Source: Candidatus Bathyarchaeota archaeon (lineage in GTDB: Archaea; Thermoproteota; CALKCG01; B24). Taken from it: DNA of 64,000 bases. Location of the stretch: positions 110,995 to 174,994 of the forward strand of contig JAGTQM010000001.1 of the NCBI GenBank assembly GCA_018396755.1. The letters are read 5' to 3'. The translations under genes and the position numbers were made by a program. The notes under the pieces are model-generated. The model was not told the DNA's origin and did no database searches. It worked only from the letters and a program-made list of their open reading frames with translations. Positions 54,738-63,050 of this stretch are shown here, in pieces (position 1 is the first letter of the stretch; each line of letters opens with the position of its first letter).

Positions 54738-55292
54738 TTAATTGGGAGAGGCGATTCTCTGGAGTTCTTCACATCTGGATTTTACAGTTTCATATATTTC
54801 TCTTCTCAGCTCTTCACCAGTTAGATTCATCTCCCTAATGGTTCTCAACCTTTTAGTTAACTCTATATCACCTAGGAAGTGAACCCATAGTTCAAAGTCT
54901 CCGCGTAAAGAGTGGAATTCTATTGATTTCACCTCGATACTCTGAATCTTCTCGCAGAAATCCGTTAAAGAGTTTGATGAAACCATCAGTGGTTTATCTA
55001 TTTCAATGTAAAAGTGGAAGGCTTTCTCCTGAGGTACTTTGCTTAAAATCTTTCTAGCTAAATTTCTATCGATCTTCTGTAGGTCTAAGGCCTCTCTACC
55101 CTGATCTGTCAGTACATATAATCCGTCTTTTGTTACCGATACATGGCCCATTTTTTTAAGGGTTGAAAGATGCATGATGGCAGATCTTGTTTTCAACTTG
55201 GCTACTCGAACTATGTTTTCCAGGTTTACTGGCTTATTTATCCTCCATAGCAGCTCCAATATATCCTTCTTCTCTTTACTCAATTGCTTCAA
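54738..55292 (-). CDS. Winged-helix regulator with a DUF5752-like C-terminal domain
   Basis: 184 aa. Residues 1-75 are a winged helix (KKDILELLWRINKPVNLENI, AIMHLSTLKKMGHVSVTKDG). Residues ~90-180 match the C-terminal domain of the GH57 protein at 59384 in the same order: SSNSLTDFCEKIQSIEVKSI, then FHSLRGDFELWVHFLGDIEL, and EELRREIYETVKSRCEEL. That domain resembles DUF5752, known fused to glycosyltransferases and glucanases. A regulator sensing the same ligand or partner as the glucan enzyme is inferred. It is divergent from galT, its likely target. Confidence 0.78.
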   Translation of the reverse strand: MKQLSKEKKDILELLWRINKPVNLENIVRVAKLKTRSAIMHLSTLKKMGHVSVTKDGLYVLTDQGREALDLQKIDRNLARKILSKVPQEKAFHFYIEIDKPLMVSSNSLTDFCEKIQSIEVKSIEFHSLRGDFELWVHFLGDIELTKRLRTIREMNLTGEELRREIYETVKSRCEELQRIASPN

Positions 55293-55441
55293 AGTCTCCC
55301 ACTCGATTAGAGTGTCCCTCCTTTTAAACGTTTAGAATTCGTCAGTGACAACTATTAGGCTGGTGAATGGTAGAGTTTATGAGGATGTAGCAGATTTAAA
55401 ATTACCGCTTAGGATATTCTACCTATGATGGTGATGCTATA

Positions 55442-56518
55442 GTGTCTCAGAATGAATTGAGAAAGGATTACATACTTGATCGATGGGTTGTGATAGCTTC
55501 TCAAAGGGGAAGAAGACCTTCAGATTTTTTTGAAGCGAAGAGAGGTAGGGTGAAAAAAACGGTATGTCCCTTCTGCCCAGGTAATGAACAGCTAACACCA
55601 CCAGCAACACTAATCTATTTGAGAGACGGAGGAGGTGTCAGAAAAACCGTAGAGAAGGGTGGATTCCGTCATAAGAATTGGATTATTAGATGTATCCCAA
55701 ACCTTTATCCAGCTTTTTCCCCACTAGACGATCAGAAACCTGAGCTGGAATTTAAATCTACAGTTTTCCACAAGTCTATGAAAGCTTTAGGTTTTCATGA
55801 GGTTCTCATTGAGTCACCGTTTCACGATGAGCATCCAAGTACGGCTAGGAAATTTCAACTAAAACTTGCTATCAATGCCATTAAAGATAGATTCCACTAT
55901 CTATCATCAAGAGATTATGTAAAATGCATATCCGTCTTTAGAAATCATGGTGTAAACGCTGGCGCATCTCTTTCACATCCCCATTCTCAAATAGTAGCAA
56001 TGCCAATACTTCCAAAAATAATTGAAGAAGAGGCTAAGGCAAGTAGAAACTACTATAAAGCTGAAGGGGAATGCATCTTCTGTAGTATAGTTGAAGAAGA
56101 GGCTAAAAGTGAACGTTTCATCTGGGAGAATGAAAGCTTCATAGTGTTTGCACCTTGGGCCGCATTAAACCCATTTGAATTCTGGATTTTTCCAAAAAGA
56201 CATCAATCATCCATTTTAGAAACGACTGGTATTGAAGTTGAAAATCTTGCTGAAACCTTAAGAGTGAGTCTAAGTGGGTTGAAGAGCCTGTTGAATGATC
56301 CACCGTATAATCTCGGTTTTCACATGTTGTTGGAAAACCATTACCATTGGCATGTGGAGGTTTATCCCAGGTTAACCATATGGGCTGGATTGGAGAAAAG
56401 TACCGGGATGTTTATAAACACCGTTTCTCCGGAAGATGCTGCGGAGAGTTTAAAAGAGTCCTTCAAATCAGAGGAGAACATGTTTAAGAAGAGTGAGCGA
56501 TCAGCTATACATGCTTAA
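55442..56518 (+). CDS. galT: Galactose-1-phosphate uridylyltransferase
   Basis: Exchanges UMP between UDP-glucose and galactose 1-phosphate (Leloir pathway), or acts on related sugar phosphates. 358 aa, HIT-fold: an N-terminal zinc pair CPFCPGNEQLTPPAT, FHEVLIESPFHDEHPSTA, the catalytic GASLSHPHSQIVAMP (His-Pro-His), a second zinc-site CIFCSIVEEEAKSERFIWEN and ENHYHWHVEVYPRL. GTG at 55442 is the likely start. Its last 18 bases overlap an antisense wHTH gene. It belongs with the glucan/hexose cluster. Confidence 0.95.
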   Translation: MSQNELRKDYILDRWVVIASQRGRRPSDFFEAKRGRVKKTVCPFCPGNEQLTPPATLIYLRDGGGVRKTVEKGGFRHKNWIIRCIPNLYPAFSPLDDQKPELEFKSTVFHKSMKALGFHEVLIESPFHDEHPSTARKFQLKLAINAIKDRFHYLSSRDYVKCISVFRNHGVNAGASLSHPHSQIVAMPILPKIIEEEAKASRNYYKAEGECIFCSIVEEEAKSERFIWENESFIVFAPWAALNPFEFWIFPKRHQSSILETTGIEVENLAETLRVSLSGLKSLLNDPPYNLGFHMLLENHYHWHVEVYPRLTIWAGLEKSTGMFINTVSPEDAAESLKESFKSEENMFKKSERSAIHA

Positions 56519-56779
56519 AACCTTTCTTATTCCGTCAGCCGTTATGAAATACTTCTTAATGCCAGAAATAATCCTTTCCTCTACATATTTTGCTTTTAAA
56601 AGTTTGTTTAAGTTTTCCTCAGCTTTAGATGGTTCTACAGCCGTCCAACGCGACATTTCTTCAATTGTGAGAGATTTTTCAGGGGCCGTCATACCAATAT
56701 TATGAAGCATACATAAGAAGTATACTTCATCTGAAATTGGCATAGGTCTCCCTCTATGCATAACTACACCTCTCCGCAC
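56501..56779 (-). CDS. Small winged-helix-like protein
   Basis: 92 aa. It looks like a single winged helix: DEVYFLCMLHNIGMTAPEKS, LTIEEMSRWTAVEPSKAEEN, LNKLLKAKYVEERIISGIKK. There is no ligand domain. It overlaps the end of the upstream GT4 gene by 16 bases, so it is co-translated with it, and its 3' end runs 18 bases into galT on the other strand. A local regulator or adaptor for the glucan genes is plausible. No named family recognised. Confidence 0.7.
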   Translation of the reverse strand: MRRGVVMHRGRPMPISDEVYFLCMLHNIGMTAPEKSLTIEEMSRWTAVEPSKAEENLNKLLKAKYVEERIISGIKKYFITADGIRKVLSMYS

Positions 56780-57933
56780 GATTTTTCGTAGACTTCAACC
56801 GTTCTTCTTGCAACGGCATCCCAATTATATATTTCTCGAACCTTCCTTTTAGCATTTTCCACAAGCCAATGTGCGTAATTTGAATCTGATAAAATTTTAT
56901 TTACCCCCCATGCTATTGAATTCGGGTCTCCAGTGTAGACTAAAACTCCAGTTCTATCATGTTCAATAATCTCAGCTAAACCTCCAACGTTGCTAGCTAC
57001 AACCGGGACTCCAGCAGCCATTCCTTCAAGAGCAACTATACCAAACGGTTCATATATAGAGGGAACTACGAGAACATCTGAACTAAGAATTAGTTCAATA
57101 AGTTCTGAATCCGATAGGAAGCCTAAAAACGATATTTTATGCTTATGTTCAATTGAAAGTGTAAGACTCCATAAATGTTCCTTCAGCCAGCCATCTCCAA
57201 CTATCACAATACGAGTATTCGGATGATTGTTGACGATTTTAGACGTAGCTTTAATCAGATACTCTGCTCCTTTCTGAGGGACTAGTCTTCCAATGAAGAG
57301 GACGATTCTATCATCAGGAGCTATTCCATAACTCCTCTTAACGGCTTCACGGTCGACTTTAACATAATACTTGGAGATATCAATGGCATTTGGAATTACG
57401 TCAATTTTACTCTGTGGAAGGTGGAAGTGTTCTTCAACTTCACGTTTCATGGAGTTGCTGGTAACAATTACTCTTTTCGACTCGTACGTTGCCCACCACT
57501 CTATTCCATCAATAAGGTAGGAGTCTGGATTGTTGAGGCTGAATGCTCTACCAATCTCCGTACTATGTAAAGTCAAAACGAGTGGGGTCTTGAGATGGTG
57601 TTTCGCAACTATACCTGCTAAGGCTACGAGCCAATCGTGGATGTGAATTACGTCAAATTTAACATCTTTACTTAACATTGCAATCTTCTTCTCCATAAAG
57701 TGGTTAAATATGAAGACCCAAGCAATGAAGTTTGGGTGGCCAAGCTCTATAGATGTCCGATGAATTTTAACACCTTCAACCTCTTCATATTGAGGCGCTC
57801 CTGGAAAATCAAGGGTAATAACATGTATAGAGTGCCCCATTTTTGCAAGCGCCTTCGCAAGCCCTTCACAATGTCTAGCAATACCGCCAACTACTCTAGG
57901 TGGGTATTCCCACGTTATCATGCAAATATTCAT
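56764..57933 (-). CDS. Glycosyltransferase family 4, glycogen-synthase-like
   Basis: 389-aa GT-B enzyme. It starts MNICMITWEYPPRVVGGIAR, like archaeal/bacterial glycogen synthases that bind a sugar nucleotide at the GG. Others are VIHIHDWLVALAGIVAKHHL, IVLFIGRLVPQKGAEYLIKA and the EX7E motif PSIYEPFGIVALEGMAAGVP. With the second GT4, a GH57 and an NDP-sugar pyrophosphorylase on the same strand, a storage-glucan or sugar-conjugate role fits. Donor and acceptor are not determined. Confidence 0.88.
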   Translation of the reverse strand: MNICMITWEYPPRVVGGIARHCEGLAKALAKMGHSIHVITLDFPGAPQYEEVEGVKIHRTSIELGHPNFIAWVFIFNHFMEKKIAMLSKDVKFDVIHIHDWLVALAGIVAKHHLKTPLVLTLHSTEIGRAFSLNNPDSYLIDGIEWWATYESKRVIVTSNSMKREVEEHFHLPQSKIDVIPNAIDISKYYVKVDREAVKRSYGIAPDDRIVLFIGRLVPQKGAEYLIKATSKIVNNHPNTRIVIVGDGWLKEHLWSLTLSIEHKHKISFLGFLSDSELIELILSSDVLVVPSIYEPFGIVALEGMAAGVPVVASNVGGLAEIIEHDRTGVLVYTGDPNSIAWGVNKILSDSNYAHWLVENAKRKVREIYNWDAVARRTVEVYEKSCGEV

Positions 57934-58037
57934 CAGATTGTCAACCCAACAAAATCACTTAAAGCCTTTTGCAATATATAGATTCTTTCTCCACGATTTT
58001 CCCTCATCGAGAAACCATTGCATTTTACTTAGAATAA

Positions 58038-59291
58038 TCATTGCCGTAAAGCCTCCTCATATACTCTTACCGTATTCTCTGCCACATTTTTCCACGCGAA
58101 TTCATCAAGGACTCTCTTCCTAGCATTTAATCCGCATCTTCTTCTCAAATCTTCATCTTGTAGTAGTGTTATTACAAATTTAGCTATATCGCTTGGATCG
58201 TATGGATTTATATGAAAACCACATTGATTCGGACCTGAAGGAATAACCTGTTCGCGCATACCACTAACACCTCTAGCTCCAACGACCACAGGTTTACCCA
58301 TGCTCATGGCTTCTGTGCAGACAATGCCGAAAGGCTCGTATTTAGATGGGAAAACGCATACATCCGCCGCTGCATAGTACTTTATTCTCAAGTCTTCCGG
58401 TATGAATTCATTTTTCAAGATGACTTTATCTTTAAGTCTAAGTCTTTGAATATTGTCTCTTAACAATTCTTCCTGCTCACCAACGCCTACAATCACAAGT
58501 TTAGCTTTTGGTACTCTGCTTAGAATCTCCGGCATGGCAAGTATCAGTGTATCAGCACCTTTAATCCAAGTCAGTCTCCCTATGAACAGAATCATATACT
58601 CGTCTTCATTTATACTAATGCTTTTTCTAACATTGGATACATCTTCAGGTGAGATTCTCCCTGGGTCGTATTTTTCAGAATCTACACCGTTATAAACGAC
58701 ATGTATCTTCTTCTCATCATAGCCTAAACTTATAAGGTGGTCTCTCATGGCATAACTTACGGTTATAATTCTACTGGCGTGCTCAGCCGCTAACCTCTCT
58801 AAACGTTTAATCGTTTCCGAGCCGTCTCCAGTCCGCCCCTGTTCTGTACTGTGAACGTGAAAGACAAGTGGCTTATTTAAACCTCTGCTTGAAAGTATTC
58901 CGCCTATTGAACCCAACCAGTCATGTGAAGCTATCAAGTCAACCTTCCTACTCTCATTTCTAACAAGGTCATTCACCAGCTTACTCGCTGAAAGCACGTT
59001 GTAGAGGAAAACGTCGCCGAAGAATTTTCTACCTTCCTCAGACCAGCGTTGTATCTCCTCAGGTATAAACATCGGAAGCAGTAAGCTTATGTTTATATTC
59101 TCAACAATCGGCCGATGAACTTCAACACCCATGTATACGTCTCTTGTGGGGGCGTTCTTCGCATGCATGGAGAAAACAGTTACGTCATGACCCATTCTTA
59201 CAAGCCATCTAGTCAAATACTCAGCATACGTCCCAAGTCCTCCAACGATATATGGAGGGTATTCATAAACGAAAAATGTTATTTCCATCAT
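58038..59291 (-). CDS. Glycosyltransferase family 4, glycogen/starch-synthase-like
   Basis: 417-aa GT-B enzyme, similar in design to the neighbour but not a close copy. It opens ITFFVYEYPPYIVGGLGTYA and has DLIASHDWLGSIGGILSSRG, LFIGRLTWIKGADTLILAMP and the EX7E region FPSKYEPFGIVCTEAMSMGK. Two such genes in a row with a GH57 are typical of archaeal glucan clusters. Which one elongates glucan is unknown. Confidence 0.88.
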   Translation of the reverse strand: MMEITFFVYEYPPYIVGGLGTYAEYLTRWLVRMGHDVTVFSMHAKNAPTRDVYMGVEVHRPIVENINISLLLPMFIPEEIQRWSEEGRKFFGDVFLYNVLSASKLVNDLVRNESRKVDLIASHDWLGSIGGILSSRGLNKPLVFHVHSTEQGRTGDGSETIKRLERLAAEHASRIITVSYAMRDHLISLGYDEKKIHVVYNGVDSEKYDPGRISPEDVSNVRKSISINEDEYMILFIGRLTWIKGADTLILAMPEILSRVPKAKLVIVGVGEQEELLRDNIQRLRLKDKVILKNEFIPEDLRIKYYAAADVCVFPSKYEPFGIVCTEAMSMGKPVVVGARGVSGMREQVIPSGPNQCGFHINPYDPSDIAKFVITLLQDEDLRRRCGLNARKRVLDEFAWKNVAENTVRVYEEALRQ

Positions 59292-59383
59292 AGTTTCACT
59301 CTCCTACGCTCAGTCAAATGTTTTTGTAAAGGTTTCATTCTTCGAGGAGAAAAATATTGCTATTGAGAATCACCAATTATTTG

Positions 59384-60964
59384 TTAATTCGGTCTGTTAA
59401 GCTTCAAATCTCCAAGCTTCCTCAACTCCTCTATTCTTCTCCCGATTAAATCTAACAGTGCTTTACGTTTTCCCTCGGCGTTAATCTTACTGCTCCGTAT
59501 ATCCGCTATACGATCTGCAAGCTCGCGATCCTCAATAACGTTTGAAATCCACCTTTCAAAGTCCCCCCTCTCCAAATGGAAGATTATCGAGTTAATATCT
59601 ACTATTTTAATCGCCTCATAAAATTCCTCCAAGCTGTTGGCAGATAAACCGGTTGGCATGGCAAATCCATAAAAGAATTTGAAACCTTTCTCCCAAGGCA
59701 CACGCCGCAGTACACGTTTATACTTAAATTCGGAGCTTTCAAGCAAGACTTTACATCTAGCTTCAAAGTCTAATAGCACACCTATATAGGTGATGAAGGC
59801 TTCAGCTGGGCTTCCGTATGGGTTGAATGAATCATGTACAATACCGCTTTCACCCCCTTTACTGTACATATAGTAGAAATGGTCGCTTGTCTGTAAGTAG
59901 CGCCAAATCTTTAATAAATCCGGCTCGTTTAATTCTCTAACGATTAAACCGGTTTCATTTAATAAATTAAACGAAATATTCTGTTGAGGATTACTCAACC
60001 AAGCACTTGTATCCCGTTCAACATCAGCCCAGGAAATAGTTTTATCCGGTGGAACATTCAATTCTCCGCATGGAACATGCTTCTGAACGGCTTCAGAAGG
60101 TGTGATCCATGAGAGGTTATCCCACTTGGAGACTTCTATTGGAAGCCACCTTAAGAAATCGAAAATGCCGCTTTCAGCCCAGTAGTGTTCGCCGAATGTT
60201 TCATAGTCTAAGAATAATACTATGACCTGACCATAGGTATGCGCCAGCCAAGTGGCATACTTATCCGCCGTTAAAGGCCATTGATCCCAGTCAACTGATG
60301 TAAATCTAAAGCCTATATCATCTGAAAGTCTATAGTTTCGCATTAGAATCTTAATATTGGATTCTCTCGCCTTGTAAATGAAGTTGGGGGATCTCCAGCC
60401 TAAGATTTTTTCAGCCCCCTCGGTTATAATTGCTTCAAATCCTAAGGCCTCTACCTTTTTAGCAATGTCATTGTTGTAAATGCACTCTGTGTTTTCAAAT
60501 GTTTTAGGCTTATAGTCGAATAAGTCCTCAACAAGCCGACGATGTTCTTCAACCTGTTCAGAAAACTCTAACTGGTCCATAGGGTTTAAACTTGCAAGTG
60601 AATGGTAGTATGTCTGGCCAAGTAGTTCAATACACCCACTCTCAACCATCTGTTTGAATAGTTCTAGAAGGCTTGGATTCCATCTTTCACACTGTTCTAG
60701 AAACGTACCTGAAAAACTGAATGAAACTTTAAATGGCTTTTTTCCTCCTCTAAACCTATCTATTTGCTCTAAAATTATTCTACTCGCTGGGAAATAGCAT
60801 TTCTCCGATATTCGATTGAAGACTTCCTTGTTTAATAAATTGTTGAAGTATATTTCATAGAGGTCTTTATTGTCTATTCTCTGACGTCTAAGAACTTCTA
60901 CGTTAGATAGTCGTCTTAATCTTAGAGGCTGATGGGCTTCGAAAACCATGCAGATATCCGGCAT
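59384..60964 (-). CDS. Glycoside hydrolase family 57 with C-terminal DUF5752-like domain
   Basis: 526 aa. GH57 motifs: DICMVFEAHQPLRLRRL, LGQTYYHSLASLNPMDQLEF, the nucleophile region FENTECIYNNDIAKKVEALG and the acid region VLFLDYETFGEHYWAESGIF. This suggests alpha-amylase or 4-alpha-glucanotransferase activity on glucan. The C-terminal ~100 residues (GLSANSLEEFYEAIKIVDIN, IIFHLERGDFERWISNVIED) are a DUF5752-like domain. The winged-helix protein at 54738 shares it. No signal peptide, so it acts in the cytoplasm. Confidence 0.92.
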   Translation of the reverse strand: MPDICMVFEAHQPLRLRRLSNVEVLRRQRIDNKDLYEIYFNNLLNKEVFNRISEKCYFPASRIILEQIDRFRGGKKPFKVSFSFSGTFLEQCERWNPSLLELFKQMVESGCIELLGQTYYHSLASLNPMDQLEFSEQVEEHRRLVEDLFDYKPKTFENTECIYNNDIAKKVEALGFEAIITEGAEKILGWRSPNFIYKARESNIKILMRNYRLSDDIGFRFTSVDWDQWPLTADKYATWLAHTYGQVIVLFLDYETFGEHYWAESGIFDFLRWLPIEVSKWDNLSWITPSEAVQKHVPCGELNVPPDKTISWADVERDTSAWLSNPQQNISFNLLNETGLIVRELNEPDLLKIWRYLQTSDHFYYMYSKGGESGIVHDSFNPYGSPAEAFITYIGVLLDFEARCKVLLESSEFKYKRVLRRVPWEKGFKFFYGFAMPTGLSANSLEEFYEAIKIVDINSIIFHLERGDFERWISNVIEDRELADRIADIRSSKINAEGKRKALLDLIGRRIEELRKLGDLKLNRPN

Positions 60965-61028
60965 TTTCGCATCGCCTCACATTTAGATCTTCAGCGTATG
61001 TTGATGATGTAAATGCCAATTTTATACT

Positions 61029-62291
61029 TCAAATTATCACTTCACCGTAGACTGATCGCTTAGATACGTGTTTATGTGGGTAGATCTTCGTGGATGTTAG
61101 TTCGCATCCAGCCTCTAGAAATGCATTATCTGCTACAACTGTAGTTTTCAAAAGCTTCGTTTTCTCCGATGCATTTGAATCCACAGTTACATGTCTCCCT
61201 ACAATGCTCTCCTTTATTTCAGCATAATCACCTATTATACATCTATCCATTATGGCTGACCCCTCTATCGTAGCGTTTCTACCTATTCTCGTATAGTTGT
61301 CTATACAGGAATTTACGATTCTAACCCCGTCTGATACTTCACAGTGTCTACCGATTAAAACAGCACCCTCTACTTCAATCCTCCCGTCCTTTATTTTACG
61401 TATAATCTCTTCCCTTCTACGGATTGACTCAGGGCTTTCACCCTGTATCCATATTGATACATCTTCGAAGACTCTTCCTCCAAAATCTTGTAAAGCCTTC
61501 AATCTACCGTGCAGTATTCCAGTCATAGCTTCTAAATATCTTTCAGACGTTCCAATGTCATACCACGTCCCCTCTAAAACATATCCGTAAACGGCTCTAC
61601 CAGTTTCAATAAGATAAGGTATGAAATCATAACCAAAATCTAAACGCCTATTTTTAAGTATCATCTCTTGAACTCTCTCTTCTTTAAACACCTCTCTAAC
61701 CTCTGGACTGAAAAGATATAGACCAGTATTAGCTAAGTTTGAGGGAGCCTCTCTTAAACTGGGTTTTTCAACAAATTCAGATATACACATGTCATTATCA
61801 ACCTTAGCAATACCGTATTCAGTAACATCTGAAACCGGCATAAGCCCAATCGTTAAGAAAGCCTTCTTCTCCTCGTGAAACTTCAACATATCTTCTAAAT
61901 CTATATCGAATATATTATCGCCTTGAACAGCAAAAACAGGATCTGTAACATCGTAGTACTCAACATTTACCCTAACGGAGTCAGCACTCCCATAGTCGTC
62001 CAGATTAGGCTGATACTTAATATGAACTCGCGGGCTAACACCATACTTGGCTGAGAAGCCAATCCCAGATTCAAAATGATCGTGTAAACTCCTATAGTTT
62101 ACATACCCTTTAACACCAAATATAAAATTCCTCACTCTTTGTTTAGCTAAAGTCAATATGGATATTTCAATTAACGGTAAATTTACAAGTCTAACACATG
62201 CCTTAGAAACTTCCGCAGTAAGAGGTAGTAATCGTTTAGCTACACCACCGATGGGGATTATAACCCTTAAACTTTCCGGTTTGATGTCAAT
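61029..62291 (-). CDS. NDP-sugar pyrophosphorylase (nucleotidyltransferase plus left-handed helix), start codon unclear
   Basis: Makes an activated sugar (ADP- or UDP-glucose type) for the glycosyltransferases. The N-terminal catalytic fold includes VIIPIGGVAKRLLPLTAEVS (62264-62205), AVQGDNIFDIDLEDMLKFHE, EFVEKPSLREAPSNLANTGL and the C-terminal hexapeptide repeats CEVSDGVRIVNSCIDNYTRI. The catalytic start motif lies upstream of the first usable TTG (62156). In that stretch the frame is open to a TAA at 62306-62304 but has no ATG, GTG or TTG. TTA at 62270 stands where the family has its start. An ATT at 62291 or a sequencing/true mutation could explain this. Confidence 0.85.
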   Translation of the reverse strand: MDIKPESLRVIIPIGGVAKRLLPLTAEVSKACVRLVNLPLIEISILTLAKQRVRNFIFGVKGYVNYRSLHDHFESGIGFSAKYGVSPRVHIKYQPNLDDYGSADSVRVNVEYYDVTDPVFAVQGDNIFDIDLEDMLKFHEEKKAFLTIGLMPVSDVTEYGIAKVDNDMCISEFVEKPSLREAPSNLANTGLYLFSPEVREVFKEERVQEMILKNRRLDFGYDFIPYLIETGRAVYGYVLEGTWYDIGTSERYLEAMTGILHGRLKALQDFGGRVFEDVSIWIQGESPESIRRREEIIRKIKDGRIEVEGAVLIGRHCEVSDGVRIVNSCIDNYTRIGRNATIEGSAIMDRCIIGDYAEIKESIVGRHVTVDSNASEKTKLLKTTVVADNAFLEAGCELTSTKIYPHKHVSKRSVYGEVII

Positions 62292-62418
62292 CCCTATGTA
62301 AAATTAACGGTTTTCGCAAAATTAAAGTTTAAGTATATGAATTGGACTCGGCTTTTCTTCCAAGTCTCTCTCGATTTCAGAGATTCGCTTAGATGTAAAG
62401 CCACGGAAAAATAACCTG

Positions 62419-63027
62419 CTAGGTTATTTTCCTGATCTCTACCCATATTCCCGGTGGGTCAGGTATAAATTTAAACCACTCTATGCCCGCCTTCTTAAGC
62501 CATTCAGCTAGCCATTCTGGTTTTCTCCTACGCCACCACTCACTCTCCTCCTTTGGACCGAGTTTTTTAACTTCTCTTTTAATGGCGTCGATAAGCCTAA
62601 TCCTTATGTCAGCAGGCATACATCTTCCTATAGCTCCTCCTAGAAAACTAATGGCACTTGTTTTCATAACGCGGTAAACCTCTTTAAAGGCTATGTCTGG
62701 TCTTTCCCAGAAGAATACCGCTCCTCTACATACAAGGAGATTTACAGAATGGTCTTTAAAAGGCAGATTATGAGCGTCCGCAAGCTGTAAATGTACCCGG
62801 TTTTTAACATTTTCTTTTAAAGCATTATCTCGGGCTTTAAGTAGTTTATCGAAGTCCATATCTAGCAGGAAAACCTCTAGATCTGTGAGTTTTGCAAGCT
62901 CTATTCCAAACCAACCTAAGCCGCATCCAAGGTCTAAACATACGCCTCTAATGATTCCATAATCATCGACCACCTGCTTAGCTAAAAGCTTGCAAGCGAG
63001 TCTATGCAATTCTTCATAACTCTTCAC
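62419..63027 (-). CDS. Class I SAM-dependent methyltransferase
   Basis: 202 aa with the Rossmann methyltransferase pattern: GVCLDLGCGLGWFGIELAKL (motif I), VFLLDMDFDKLLKARDNALK (acidic loop), VHLQLADAHNLPFKDHSVNL and RGAVFFWERPDIAFKEVYRV. It resembles UbiE-type/Methyltransf_11 enzymes. The substrate is unknown. It begins 23 bases after the end of a TnpB gene on the same strand, so its original promoter may be lost or replaced. Confidence 0.9.
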   Translation of the reverse strand: MKSYEELHRLACKLLAKQVVDDYGIIRGVCLDLGCGLGWFGIELAKLTDLEVFLLDMDFDKLLKARDNALKENVKNRVHLQLADAHNLPFKDHSVNLLVCRGAVFFWERPDIAFKEVYRVMKTSAISFLGGAIGRCMPADIRIRLIDAIKREVKKLGPKEESEWWRRRKPEWLAEWLKKAGIEWFKFIPDPPGIWVEIRKIT

Positions 63028-63050
63028 AGTTATCCAATAAGGGTTCTGAG

